DNA of 44,397 bases from Acidobacteria bacterium UBA823. Its GTDB lineage: Bacteria > Acidobacteriota > Vicinamibacteria > Vicinamibacterales > UBA823. The notes beneath the pieces were generated by a model. That model did not search any database, was not told where the DNA came from, and was given only the letters and a program-made list of their open reading frames with translations. This document shows, piece after piece, positions 1 to 8,227 of this stretch. The stretch covers positions 1 to 44,397 of the forward strand of contig DBHR01000017.1 of assembly GCA_002296225.1 (NCBI GenBank), written 5' to 3'. The number at the start of each line of letters is the position of its first letter. Position 1 is the first letter of the stretch. The translations under genes were made by a program, and so were the position numbers.

Positions 1-1
1 C

Positions 2-175
2 AAGGTAGCGAAGCCGGTCGGCTCCGGCGTCGCCAAGGCAGGGAAGGCAGTCGGCTCCGGCATCGCCAAAGTGGGTGCTTCAACCGTGAAAGCGTTTTCG
101 GGATTGGGCGCCTTATTAACTCGACCGTTTCGGCGTGGCATTGAGCCAGACGAACGTTTTACTACAACGTCGTAG
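2..175 (+). CDS. C-terminal tail of an unidentified Gly/Ala/Lys-rich protein (5' end outside window)
   Basis: An open frame enters from the left edge and ends at TAG 173-175, giving 57 visible residues. It contains two near-copies of a motif, VGSGVAKAGKA and VGSGIAKVG, encoded by an imperfect ~33-base direct repeat at about 16-75. The tail then turns basic and polar (TRPFRRGIEPDERF). No domain is recognisable. The amphipathic VGSGxAK pattern could be a helical or linker repeat of a surface or membrane-associated protein. The reading frame is supported by the codon-phased repeat and the open frame only, so the gene call is tentative. Confidence 0.5.
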   Translation, partial: KVAKPVGSGVAKAGKAVGSGIAKVGASTVKAFSGLGALLTRPFRRGIEPDERFTTTS

Positions 176-273
176 TTCCTGTTATTCCTAAATGCGGCCA
201 CGCGGAGTAAAAATTACCGCCTCGGCTGCGTCGTGAACTTTCTGGCTACGCTCTTGAACCGAAATTAAGACCC

Positions 274-1791
274 ATGCGTGTACATCTAGTCAACCCAAGC
301 TATCACTCGTTTGGCACGGCGGTCATCACACCGAGATGGCTCTACGTGCTGGCGGCCGCAACACCCAAGTGGTGCGGCGATCCGATCATCCACGATGAAA
401 CGCTCGAGCAGATTGACTTGGACACGATCGAAGAGGGCGACATCCTCGGCATCGGCTTCCACACAGGCAACGCGCTCAGGGGCTACGAGATTGGCCGCGC
501 CGCTCGGGAACGCGGTGCCACAGTGATCTACGGCGGGATCCACTCCACACTCTTCCCGGACGAGGCACGTGAACACGGCGGCGGGCACTCGGTCGTACGC
601 GGCGACGGGGACGTGATCTGGTCGCAGGCTTTGGCCGACTGCCGGGATGGAAAGCTTCTCCCGGTCTACGAGGGTGGGCAACTTGAGGGCACCAGCCTCA
701 TCCAGGCGCGCTGGGACCTCATGCCACGTGACAGCTACATGTGGGCCTCCGTGCAGACCGTACGCGGGTGTCCGAAGCATTGCTCGTTCTGCTCGGTCTG
801 GCGCACCGATGGCCAGGAGCCTCGCCAGCCCGCCACCGACGGCGTCCTCAAGGAGATTGTGGCACTCCGGCGTATGGGATACCGCTTCGTCATCCTAGCC
901 GACGACAACTTCTACCCCGTCACGCTGGATGACCTAAAGGCGGCCCGGCGGCGCAACGACCCGTCCGAAGCCGAGCGCCTCGAAGCCATCCGCGCTGAAC
1001 GGTTCGAACTGATGGACAAGCTGGCGAAGCTTCCCGACGACATGAACTTCTTCACACAGATCACAATGGAAGCGGCTGAGGACCCAGCGTTTCTCGCAGC
1101 AATGAAGAAGGCCAGGATCAAGGGCGCGCTAATTGGCGTTGAGTCGATCACGCCCGAAGGCCTGAAGGCAGTCTACAAGAACTTCAACCTCACGGGTGAC
1201 GTGCTGGTTGACCGGCTACGGGCCTTCCGGAAGCAAGGGTTGCACGTGCTCGGGTCGTTCATCTTCGGCCTGCCGACTGACCGGCCGCCCGTCTTCGAAG
1301 CCACCGCCGATTTGGCTGACCGTGCGGACCTAACCTTTGCCCAGTTCGTGATGCTGACACCGTTCCCGGGCACCGTCGACTTCGAGAAATGGGAGAAGAC
1401 AGTCGGCGAAGACGCCCCAAAGATTAACGGAATCCCCTTGACCCGATTTTGGCTTATCCCGCCGGGACAGCGGCCCAAGATCATTACACCGCATCCAGCC
1501 ATGTCGGGAGATGACATCCGACGGCTGACGCAGGGGGTGTGGGATCGCTTCTACGCGCTGGGCTCAGTCTGGCGGCGGTCGCAGTTTCTTCCCAACCTCC
1601 GAGCACGTCTGCTGTTCCTGCTGTGTTCACTACTCTACCGGCAGATGTACGCGAACACTGGCATCTCGACCGACAGCGCGCGCGTTAAGCGCGCGAACCG
1701 AACAGCTCGATTTCTCGCCAAGATGTGCAGGCGGCTGTTCGTGGCCAAGCCGCTCCCCCACCTCCAGGTGCCACAAACAGAAAAGGCGTGA
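274..1791 (+). CDS. Radical SAM enzyme with N-terminal cobalamin-binding-like domain
   Basis: A 505-residue protein. The N-terminal ~140 residues look like the Rossmann-type B12-binding domain that precedes many radical SAM enzymes (GRAARERGATVIYGGIHSTL region), but I see no clear DxHxxG cobalamin-ligand motif. The radical SAM core starts near residue 155 with the iron-sulfur motif C166-x3-C170-x2-C173 (RGCPKHCSFCSVW). It continues with IGVES near residue 290 and GSFIFGLP near 328. The C-terminal ~90 residues are basic with one hydrophobic stretch and resemble the tail of HpnP/HpnJ-like enzymes. The substrate is unknown; methylation or rearrangement of a lipid or natural product is typical of the family. 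The next gene starts 7 bases after the stop, so the two are probably co-transcribed. The start has only a weak ribosome site. Confidence 0.9.
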   Translation: MRVHLVNPSYHSFGTAVITPRWLYVLAAATPKWCGDPIIHDETLEQIDLDTIEEGDILGIGFHTGNALRGYEIGRAARERGATVIYGGIHSTLFPDEAREHGGGHSVVRGDGDVIWSQALADCRDGKLLPVYEGGQLEGTSLIQARWDLMPRDSYMWASVQTVRGCPKHCSFCSVWRTDGQEPRQPATDGVLKEIVALRRMGYRFVILADDNFYPVTLDDLKAARRRNDPSEAERLEAIRAERFELMDKLAKLPDDMNFFTQITMEAAEDPAFLAAMKKARIKGALIGVESITPEGLKAVYKNFNLTGDVLVDRLRAFRKQGLHVLGSFIFGLPTDRPPVFEATADLADRADLTFAQFVMLTPFPGTVDFEKWEKTVGEDAPKINGIPLTRFWLIPPGQRPKIITPHPAMSGDDIRRLTQGVWDRFYALGSVWRRSQFLPNLRARLLFLLCSLLYRQMYANTGISTDSARVKRANRTARFLAKMCRRLFVAKPLPHLQVPQTEKA

Positions 1792-1798
1792 GACCCCG

Positions 1799-2836
1799 AT
1801 GCGTGCTTTGCGCACTGTGGGGTTCATCTTGGTGCTCGTCGCTGGCGGGGCCGCAATGTCGGCCTCGGATTACTTCCTCGAGCCTAACCTCACCGTCGCA
1901 CAGATAACGCGGGAAAGGCCAGGCCAAAACCTCCCTATTTCCCGGGTCGAGCGCTATCGGATGGCCGGCCGGTTCCGCCCGTTGCTCTTCTGGATTAGTC
2001 GAGATAATGTCGGCACGGGCCAGATCATCTGGCGGCACGGGCCAGCGGGCGCAGTCGCTTACGAACTATTGATTGGGAGTGATCCGGCGCTCGCGCCAAA
2101 AAAGCTTAACCGGTGGGGCTATTTCGCGGAGTCGACCCACGGCAACACCGGCCAGCTTTTCGCCGTTAGAAATTTTCAGATTTCTAAATCGGAGGAACGC
2201 TCAGTCGGCAAGCTGCACCCTGGCCCCGGCAATGACGGTAGGCTGCGCGTATTCTCGGCCATCCGCGCCACCGTGCGCGCCGGCCGCTCCGCAGCGAAGA
2301 GGTGGACCGCCCGTATTCCAGACAACCTGACGCTACGCGACGTTGACCATGTGCTCACGACAGTGGAACGTGCGCCCGGCGATGCGCGGCACCATGATGA
2401 GGTCGTTCCAGACGGTGTACGCTCAGGATTTCTCGCAGCGGTCGCCGACCTGATCAACCGAAGCGTGCAGGCCCACCATACGTCGCCCGCGGCCGTCAAA
2501 GCCCTCCGTGAAATCTCGGTTTCCTACGTATACTGGGATTCACTCTACGACCTATCGCTGCGTTCCCACGAAATTAAGCGGCAATTGGACGAGGGCCTGC
2601 TAATCACCACAATTCACGGCAAGTTCCAGATACGCAAACGCCTCACCGGAAAGGTGACCCGCTTCGAAGTGAGCTACGGGCTGGACTCGTGTCTGGCCGG
2701 CATTCCGGTCTCAATCAAGTACCAGCCGCGCTGGTGGCTACAGGCCGAACTCCTTCGAGAACGCGAATCCGAGCTGTCGGTCCCGTTCGAACCCAACAGC
2801 GACCAGCCCATCCGCTCTCCCAGTACCTGCCCCTGA
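1799..2836 (+). CDS. Exported protein of unknown function, paired with the radical SAM gene
   Basis: A 345-residue protein that I do not recognise. The N-terminus has a short basic start and a hydrophobic stretch (RTVGFILVLVAGGAAMSA), consistent with a signal peptide or anchor. The mature part has aromatic-rich segments (GRFRPLLFWISRD, RWGYFAEST), a central basic segment, a helical segment with WDSLYDLSLRSHEIKRQ near residue 245, and a C-terminal beta-rich part (ISIKYQPRWWLQAEL-like). There is one cysteine in the C-terminal part plus one at the extreme end. It begins 7 bases after the radical SAM stop codon, so a shared transcript and a shared role are likely. It could be an envelope protein acted on by the enzyme or one that supports its pathway; this is inference. 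Confidence 0.75.
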   Translation: MRALRTVGFILVLVAGGAAMSASDYFLEPNLTVAQITRERPGQNLPISRVERYRMAGRFRPLLFWISRDNVGTGQIIWRHGPAGAVAYELLIGSDPALAPKKLNRWGYFAESTHGNTGQLFAVRNFQISKSEERSVGKLHPGPGNDGRLRVFSAIRATVRAGRSAAKRWTARIPDNLTLRDVDHVLTTVERAPGDARHHDEVVPDGVRSGFLAAVADLINRSVQAHHTSPAAVKALREISVSYVYWDSLYDLSLRSHEIKRQLDEGLLITTIHGKFQIRKRLTGKVTRFEVSYGLDSCLAGIPVSIKYQPRWWLQAELLRERESELSVPFEPNSDQPIRSPSTCP

Positions 2837-3128
2837 CGACCTACTGGCGCGAATGACGTGGTCTGCGCTTTACGAGGTGAACCCGCGGGGGAGCCCAGGA
2901 GCTTGACCCTCTCACGCAGCTCAGACGACGCCCTGACCATGCCCAGCTCGCTGCTCGTTATGACCACCGCATGTGGGCCCAACGATGCGCCCGCGGCCAG
3001 AAAGAGGAAGCGGGCACATTTGATCTCAGGCCAACACTCCGGTAGATTCTCAACCGAGCAACTTGAACATCAGCATCAGTTCGACGTGCAGCATGCATGT
3101 CGAGCTTCCGGTTAACGCTAGGCACCAT
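2837..3128 (+). other. Intergenic stretch before the gamma-glutamyltransferase homologue
   Basis: About 290 bases with no convincing gene. The only signal is a possible promoter at 3020-3048. An in-frame upstream TTG (3063) and ATG (3093) could lengthen the next gene, but they would place 34-46 residues before its hydrophobic signal segment, so I treat this DNA as untranslated leader. Confidence 0.5.
3020..3048 (+). promoter_or_regulatory. Candidate promoter for the gamma-glutamyltransferase homologue
   Basis: TTGATC at 3020-3025 and TAGATT at 3043-3048 are separated by 17 bases. Each matches four of six consensus positions. It lies about 80 bases before the preferred start at 3129. Confidence 0.35.
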
Positions 3129-5033
3129 ATGCAGAACACGACGCAGCGTCTTCTAGATTCCATCGTCACTCACAGATCGCCTGGTGGGGGCAAGCAGCGG
3201 GTCGTCTTCCTAATACTCACCCTAATCGGCGGGCTGATTCTTTCGGCGTCCTCGTCGGTGCAGGCACAGCGCCCACCCGTCTCGGGCCGCACAGCTGGGG
3301 TGTCAACTGGCCATCCGCTGACGACCGCTGCGGCGTTTGAGATCCTCCTACAGGGCGGGAACGCCTTTGATGCCGGCGTCACATCTCTGCTCGTTGGCGG
3401 CGTCGTTGAGCAAGACCTTTACGGCTTAGGCGGCGAAGCGCTGATCCTCGTCTATCCGAAAACCGGAGGCAAAGTCATCTCGGTCGTAGGCCAGGGCTGG
3501 GCGCCCAAGCGCGCCACGATCGACTGGTATGTCGAACGTAGTCGGGACCTCAACGGCGAGGGGCTCGACCCAGCGGTCGTCCCTGGTGCACTGCATGGAG
3601 CACTGACCGTCCTGGAACGGTGGGGCACCATGACGTTTGAGCAGGTCGCGTTGCGAGCCATCAATTACGCGGAACATGGATTCCCACTACGGCCGCGCAC
3701 AGTCCGATCGATCGAGCGCAACCTAGAGTTCTTCCAGGCGTGGCCGGAAAACCAACGCTACTGGCTGAAACCTGACGGTTCCCTCTATGCGCCGGGCGAG
3801 ACGATCAAGCTGCCGACCCTCGCGAACACACTCAAGAAGATGGTCGAAGCCGAACGTGAACACGCCCACCTTGGCCGGGCAGGCGCGGTCGCCGCCGCTC
3901 GCGACCGATTCTACAAAGGCGACATCGCGCGCGAAATGATCCATTTTCTGCAGTCGAATAACTCGCTGTTTGAGTACGCTGACTTTGCAGAGTTTTATGC
4001 CAAGGTCGAGGAGCCGACCCAGGTCGACTATCGAGGCTACACCGTCTACAAGCAAGACTTCGGCAGCCAGGGGCCAGTACTGCTCCAGACGCTGAATATC
4101 CTGGAACGATACGACCTCCAGTCGATGGGCCATAACAGCGCTGATTACATCCACACGATCATCGAAGCGATGAAGCTCGCATACGCCGACCGCGACTCCT
4201 ACTACGCCGACCCGGATTTTGTGGCTGTGCCTCGAACCGGACTCCTGTCGAAGGCTTACGCAGCAACTCGAGCTGCTCAGATCGACATCAGCCATGCATC
4301 ACCAGCCTTCAGAGCGGGTAATCCGCTGCCGTACGACCCCGAGGTTAACGAGTGGAACTTCTGGGTCGCCGACATTGAGGACGCTCAGGCCACCAATGAC
4401 GGCGACGGATCCTTTGTCCCATCATCGGGCGGTGTAAAAGACACGACGCATATGGCGATCATCGATGAAGATGGCAATATCTTCGACAGCACGCCGAGCG
4501 GTGGTTGGATCGGCGGCGCGGTCATTCTCGGACAAACTGGCATCGGCATGAGCACCCGCGGCGAACAGTTCTGGCTCGATCCGGATCGCGCAAACCAGCT
4601 GCGACCCCGCGCTCGGCCGCGCTATACGCTGACACCTAGCATCGTGGCTCGCGATGGTGAGCCGTTTCTCGCGATCGGTACGCCCGGCGGCGACAATCAG
4701 GACCAGACGATCCTGCAGAGCTTCTTGAACATCGTCGAATTCTGGGAGGACTGGTATCCGAACCTACACGAGGCGTTCGTCCGGCCGCGCGTCCGTACGC
4801 GCCACCTCCTAGGCTCGTTCTGGCCGCACGCCGCTGGCTTTAACCAGATCGACCTCGAATCAAGGATTCCGAGCGAGATCGCCAACGAGCTGCGATCACG
4901 AGGTCATCACGTGAACGAAGTGAGCCCGTTCGGCGTCTCAGGGTGCGCTACGGCCGTTATGATTGATCCCTGGACCAACAACCGACTAGCCGCAGCCGAC
5001 CCCCGCCGAGACTGCTACGCGATCGCCTACTAG
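3129..5033 (+). CDS. Exported gamma-glutamyltransferase family protein (Ntn hydrolase)
   Basis: A 634-residue protein from ATG 3129. The start was chosen because it leaves the hydrophobic signal segment (RVVFLILTLIGGLILSA, residues ~24-40, cleavage after VQA) nearest the N-terminus. The family self-cleaves before a threonine that becomes the nucleophile. Here that is T439 in KDTTHMAIID, giving subunits of ~390 (after signal removal) and ~196 residues. GTPGG near residue 520 corresponds to the GSPGG oxyanion loop. The usual DFRExAP segment carrying the glutamate-binding arginine reads VVGQGWAPK here, and the MDDF segment is replaced by a sequence around GEQFWLDP. A substrate other than glutathione is therefore likely. 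It probably acts in the periplasm. The cytochrome gene follows after 17 bases. Confidence 0.93.
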   Translation: MQNTTQRLLDSIVTHRSPGGGKQRVVFLILTLIGGLILSASSSVQAQRPPVSGRTAGVSTGHPLTTAAAFEILLQGGNAFDAGVTSLLVGGVVEQDLYGLGGEALILVYPKTGGKVISVVGQGWAPKRATIDWYVERSRDLNGEGLDPAVVPGALHGALTVLERWGTMTFEQVALRAINYAEHGFPLRPRTVRSIERNLEFFQAWPENQRYWLKPDGSLYAPGETIKLPTLANTLKKMVEAEREHAHLGRAGAVAAARDRFYKGDIAREMIHFLQSNNSLFEYADFAEFYAKVEEPTQVDYRGYTVYKQDFGSQGPVLLQTLNILERYDLQSMGHNSADYIHTIIEAMKLAYADRDSYYADPDFVAVPRTGLLSKAYAATRAAQIDISHASPAFRAGNPLPYDPEVNEWNFWVADIEDAQATNDGDGSFVPSSGGVKDTTHMAIIDEDGNIFDSTPSGGWIGGAVILGQTGIGMSTRGEQFWLDPDRANQLRPRARPRYTLTPSIVARDGEPFLAIGTPGGDNQDQTILQSFLNIVEFWEDWYPNLHEAFVRPRVRTRHLLGSFWPHAAGFNQIDLESRIPSEIANELRSRGHHVNEVSPFGVSGCATAVMIDPWTNNRLAAADPRRDCYAIAY

Positions 5034-5050
5034 GTCTGAGGAGGACCGGA

Positions 5051-5476
5051 ATGCAAGCCCTCGTACTCATCGCGATCGTCATCATCGTCGCTCTCTTCAG
5101 CCCGCAGGCAGGGGCGCTGCAACAAGTGCTCACCGAAGCGGAGTTTGACGCGACGATGAAGGAGGTCGGCCTAACGCTCGGGGATGCGGAGGGGCACATC
5201 GACGCCAGATACTGGCCGGAAACAGCGGTGGACGGCCAAAGGCTCCGGTCAATGTTCCAAGAGGTCGAAGCATTCTGGAAGGCTCGCGAGGTTGAGGAGG
5301 CTGCAATAATGGCTGCTGACGCCATGGCGGCGTCCCGGGCAATGACGACCGCGGCAAAAGAGAACAACCGCGAGAGCGCTAGAACCGCTTTCGGCAAGCT
5401 TCGTAGCACTTGCGCTAGATGTCACCTGGATTACCGGGAGCAAACCGACGACGGCTATCAGATCAAGCCACAGTAG
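5051..5476 (+). CDS. Exported cytochrome c'-like protein
   Basis: A 141-residue protein with a signal peptide (residues 1-~22, MQALVLIAIVIIVALFSPQAGA) and one heme-binding motif C121-A-R-C124-H125 close to the C-terminus. The body is predicted helical and rich in Ala and Glu. A C-terminal CxxCH in a ~120-residue helical protein fits the cytochrome c' / cytochrome b562-like fold. A strong ribosome site (GAGGAG, 5038-5043) precedes the ATG, and the gene lies 17 bases after the gamma-glutamyltransferase homologue, so the two probably share an mRNA. The role could be periplasmic electron transfer or gas binding; the sequence does not decide. Confidence 0.85.
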   Translation: MQALVLIAIVIIVALFSPQAGALQQVLTEAEFDATMKEVGLTLGDAEGHIDARYWPETAVDGQRLRSMFQEVEAFWKAREVEEAAIMAADAMAASRAMTTAAKENNRESARTAFGKLRSTCARCHLDYREQTDDGYQIKPQ

Positions 5477-5673
5477 TGAAATTGCACGGAAGTTGCTGAA
5501 ATCTCGCCTCAAGTCTCAGGTGTCTCTCCTCGTAGAATCCAGACAGAATAACCGGTCCGGGTGCGGTGCGCTCACCCCGGCTGTTGTACTTTCCTGCCGA
5601 ACCGTGCGCATCATACCCAGTAGGGTTGACCCGCGATGCCATACTGATGGGGCCACCTACCACACTACAACCG

Positions 5674-7017
5674 ATGCCATCTAACTATCGCCGTCGCGCA
5701 CCAGCCCGCGTCATGGCCGCCCTGACGCTCTTGTGGCTAATAACCATCCCGTCGAAAGTGGCCGCGCAAATAATCGTGCGCGACGTAACCGTACAAGCGC
5801 TCGTCAGACCCCAGGGTCGGCAGTTACAAATGTTGGTCCGGGTGCCACTCGGCGCGCTACGCGACGTGGATTTGCCTACATACGGAATCGGCTATCTAAA
5901 CCTTGAGCTAGCTGACTCGCCGCTCCGCGAGGCGGCGAGGCTCCGGGTCGCCCCCGACCTCCAGATCTACGAGGATGGCCAGCCCTTGAATGCCCCGCAG
6001 GTTGCGGCGGTTCGGGTGTCACTACCGTCCGATCGATCGTTCATGACGTATGACGGCGCGCTAGCGCACATCCGGAGTCCACGACTGCCGAACGACACGG
6101 AACTATACTGGGAACAGGGCGTACTCGATGTCTTGCTCGAGTACTCTATCCGATCGGATCGGTCAAACTTTTCGATCGACACCTCGCTCGAGCGGCCCGG
6201 ATTGCGGGTCAATACCGTACTGCGGTTTCTACCACCCGAAAGCATCGGTCGACTGTTTGAATTCCCTGGCAATCCGGGGCGCGTTTGGCTCGACCCGAAG
6301 TGGCATCAGGCCGCTCGACGGTTTGTGGTGCTTGGATTCGAGCAAATCTTTGATGGTCTCAATCACCTAGTTTTTCTGCTATGTATGGTCATTCCGTTCC
6401 GTCGGGCACGAACCATCACGATCATTGTCACCGCATTTATTGTCGCGCACTCAGTCACGCTAACTGCTTCAGCGTTTAGGCTAGCGCCGAACGTCCTCTG
6501 GTTCCAGCCGTTCATCGAGACCCTCGTCGCGGTCTCCATCATCTACATGGCGTTCGAGAACATGCTCGGCACCAAGGTTGAACGTCGGGCGAGGAGCGCG
6601 TTTGGCTTCGGCCTTGTGCACGGCCTCGCCTTCTCGTTTGCCCTGCCGGAGATGCTGCAGTTCGGGGGAGCGCACGTCGTTGTGTCTCGGCTCTCCTTTA
6701 ACATTGGCATCGAGATCGGACTATTGTTCGGACTCGTCCTGCTACTCCCGGCGCTCTCCGTTCTTTTCCGCCGCGTCGTGGCCCAACGGATCGGCACTAT
6801 CGTACTCTCAGTGTTTATCGCCCACAGCGGCTGGCACTGGATGACCGAGCGCATGGGTGAGTTGAGCCAATACCGTTTTCAGTGGCCCCCCTTTGACGCC
6901 TTTTTCTTTGCTAGCGCGATGCGTTGGGCGATGTTGGTAGTCATCATTGCCGGCATCCTATGGATAGGACGCGGTTTCCTAGGCCCATCGACACCGCGCG
7001 CCGAGGTTAACCGCTAA
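5674..7017 (+). CDS. HupE/UreJ-like membrane protein with exported N-terminal domain
   Basis: A 447-residue protein from ATG 5674 (ATG 5647 also possible). The N-terminus has a signal sequence (VMAALTLLWLITIPSKVAAQ). Residues ~35-200 form a soluble, probably extracytoplasmic beta-rich domain. The C-terminal ~240 residues contain about six to seven membrane segments with HupE/UreJ-type motifs: FDGLNHLVFLL, FIVAHSVTL, GFGLVHGLAFSF. This family is linked to metal (nickel/cobalt) uptake in some bacteria, but the two-domain form here is widespread away from hydrogenases and urease, and neither is nearby. The family His-x5-Asp-His pattern reads Q-x5-N-H here, so metal transport should not be assumed. 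It is convergent with the DsbD-like gene. Confidence 0.82.
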   Translation: MPSNYRRRAPARVMAALTLLWLITIPSKVAAQIIVRDVTVQALVRPQGRQLQMLVRVPLGALRDVDLPTYGIGYLNLELADSPLREAARLRVAPDLQIYEDGQPLNAPQVAAVRVSLPSDRSFMTYDGALAHIRSPRLPNDTELYWEQGVLDVLLEYSIRSDRSNFSIDTSLERPGLRVNTVLRFLPPESIGRLFEFPGNPGRVWLDPKWHQAARRFVVLGFEQIFDGLNHLVFLLCMVIPFRRARTITIIVTAFIVAHSVTLTASAFRLAPNVLWFQPFIETLVAVSIIYMAFENMLGTKVERRARSAFGFGLVHGLAFSFALPEMLQFGGAHVVVSRLSFNIGIEIGLLFGLVLLLPALSVLFRRVVAQRIGTIVLSVFIAHSGWHWMTERMGELSQYRFQWPPFDAFFFASAMRWAMLVVIIAGILWIGRGFLGPSTPRAEVNR

Positions 7018-7086
7018 GCGGCCCCCAAGACCGACGGCACACCCGGTGACTGGCGCCACCGTAATAGGCGGAAAAGGTTCTCGGCG

Positions 7087-8028
7087 CTATGGTTTGGAGA
7101 GGCCATCGACGGCAACTGACAGCTCAGCTGCGTGGCGCTCACCCGCGGCATCCGTATAAGCCACCACGCCGTCGATAATGCGGAGATCGAAAGCATCATC
7201 AACGGTTGGCGCCAACAGCACAATCCGCGTTCGACGGCCTGATCCATCTAGATCGCTTATCGGAACGGCATCGGCCGTGGTCGACGATGGAAACCATTGA
7301 ACATTACTCGGCGCTAATCGCCAAGATAACAACAACACGATTTCCTCAGGCCCACCGCGCGATAGCGTCGCGGTAAAAGGTGTGGATGGCGACCCGGCAT
7401 CCACAGGCACGCGAGACAGCCATGCCTCGACACGCGGTGCGTTAATAAGATCCACTAGACGCGTACCGGAAATCGAACCGGGCAGGGACAACTCTAGCGT
7501 CGAATGCCCTGGGACACACTCACGCTCACACGCTAGCCAGCGCACATCGGCCATGAGTAGCCACATCTCACCGTCGTCCACGTCACGGTTCGACGCGCGA
7601 ACCTCCGCGTAGAGCAGCACTTCATCTTGGTAGCCGTAACCAATAGTGCCGTTGGGCTGCTCAAACTGGACCGGTATGGGCCAGCGGAGCGAGCCAGCCT
7701 CGAATCCCGATGGCAACCGGAGATCGATTGACACAGGCTCGCCCGATCCGCCAGGATTGGCCCAGTGCACGTACCAGCCAGGCTGCAACGTTAGTAGCAC
7801 ACCCAACCTGAATATTTCGCCAGGCTGCACAATGGCGATGTCGGAAATCAGCTCGGCTCGCACCGGCGACCCGAGTCGCGAAATCACCGCCGCTGTTTCG
7901 GTGCGCGGCTCGACAGTAGCGGTAGCCGAACCACTCGCCTCGGGTGCTGACGGGTTCGTGCCACAGCGCACCGCTGTTGCCCAAACCAGCATGATAAAGA
8001 TCGTTTGGGTGAGTGTTGGTCGCGTCAC
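7087..8028 (-). CDS. DsbD N-terminal-domain protein, probable lipoprotein
   Basis: A 313-residue protein from GTG 8028 (an ATG further in, or longer forms up to 8067, are possible). The start was chosen because it leaves a short basic/hydrophobic leader (TIFIMLVWATAVRC) ending in a cysteine, as in a lipoprotein. Residues ~55-180 match the alpha domain of DsbD (GWYVHWANPGGSGEPVSI, GYGYQDEVLLYAEV). The paired cysteines in WLACERECVPG correspond to the redox pair that relays electrons in DsbD. The membrane domain and C-terminal thioredoxin domain of DsbD are absent and not encoded nearby. It may pass electrons in the periplasm with a partner elsewhere, or be a structural derivative. Confidence 0.82.
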   Translation of the reverse strand: MTRPTLTQTIFIMLVWATAVRCGTNPSAPEASGSATATVEPRTETAAVISRLGSPVRAELISDIAIVQPGEIFRLGVLLTLQPGWYVHWANPGGSGEPVSIDLRLPSGFEAGSLRWPIPVQFEQPNGTIGYGYQDEVLLYAEVRASNRDVDDGEMWLLMADVRWLACERECVPGHSTLELSLPGSISGTRLVDLINAPRVEAWLSRVPVDAGSPSTPFTATLSRGGPEEIVLLLSWRLAPSNVQWFPSSTTADAVPISDLDGSGRRTRIVLLAPTVDDAFDLRIIDGVVAYTDAAGERHAAELSVAVDGLSKP

Positions 8029-8175
8029 GCCAAGATAGTGTACCCGTGAGCCGAGGTCTACGGCCACCCTCCGGCTACCGCACGGCTGGTAAGTTCAGCT
8101 AGCCCTGACCCTCGTAACGGACAGGTGCGCCCAGGCACCGGAGGACCGTAACTGAACGTTAATATAATGCGGAAC

Positions 8176-8197
8176 GGGCAGGGCGGACGCCCTGCCC
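8176..8197 (-). terminator. GC-rich hairpin downstream of hsp20
   Basis: A perfect 9-bp stem GGGCAGGGC (8176-8184) / GCCCTGCCC (8189-8197) with loop GGAC lies about 30 bases past the hsp20 stop. No long T run follows on the minus strand, so it is a plausible but imperfect terminator or processing hairpin. Confidence 0.5.
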
Positions 8198-8227
8198 CGT
8201 CGTAACTTACAGAGAACGCCGGATAGT

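Noticed and set aside
3723..4295. A 190-codon minus-strand frame inside the gamma-glutamyltransferase homologue
   Set aside because: It is a mirror frame of a well-supported gene, with no ribosome site and no recognisable domain.
5557..5580. GC-rich inverted repeat after the cytochrome c' gene
   Set aside because: The stem (CCGGGTG / CACCCCGG) contains a bulge and has no T run, and it lies 80 bases from the stop, so it was not called a terminator.
8163..8168. TATAAT on the plus strand between hsp20 and the DsbD-like gene
   Set aside because: It points toward the 3' end of hsp20 with no plus-strand gene to serve and no -35 partner, so it is probably chance in an AT-rich spot.
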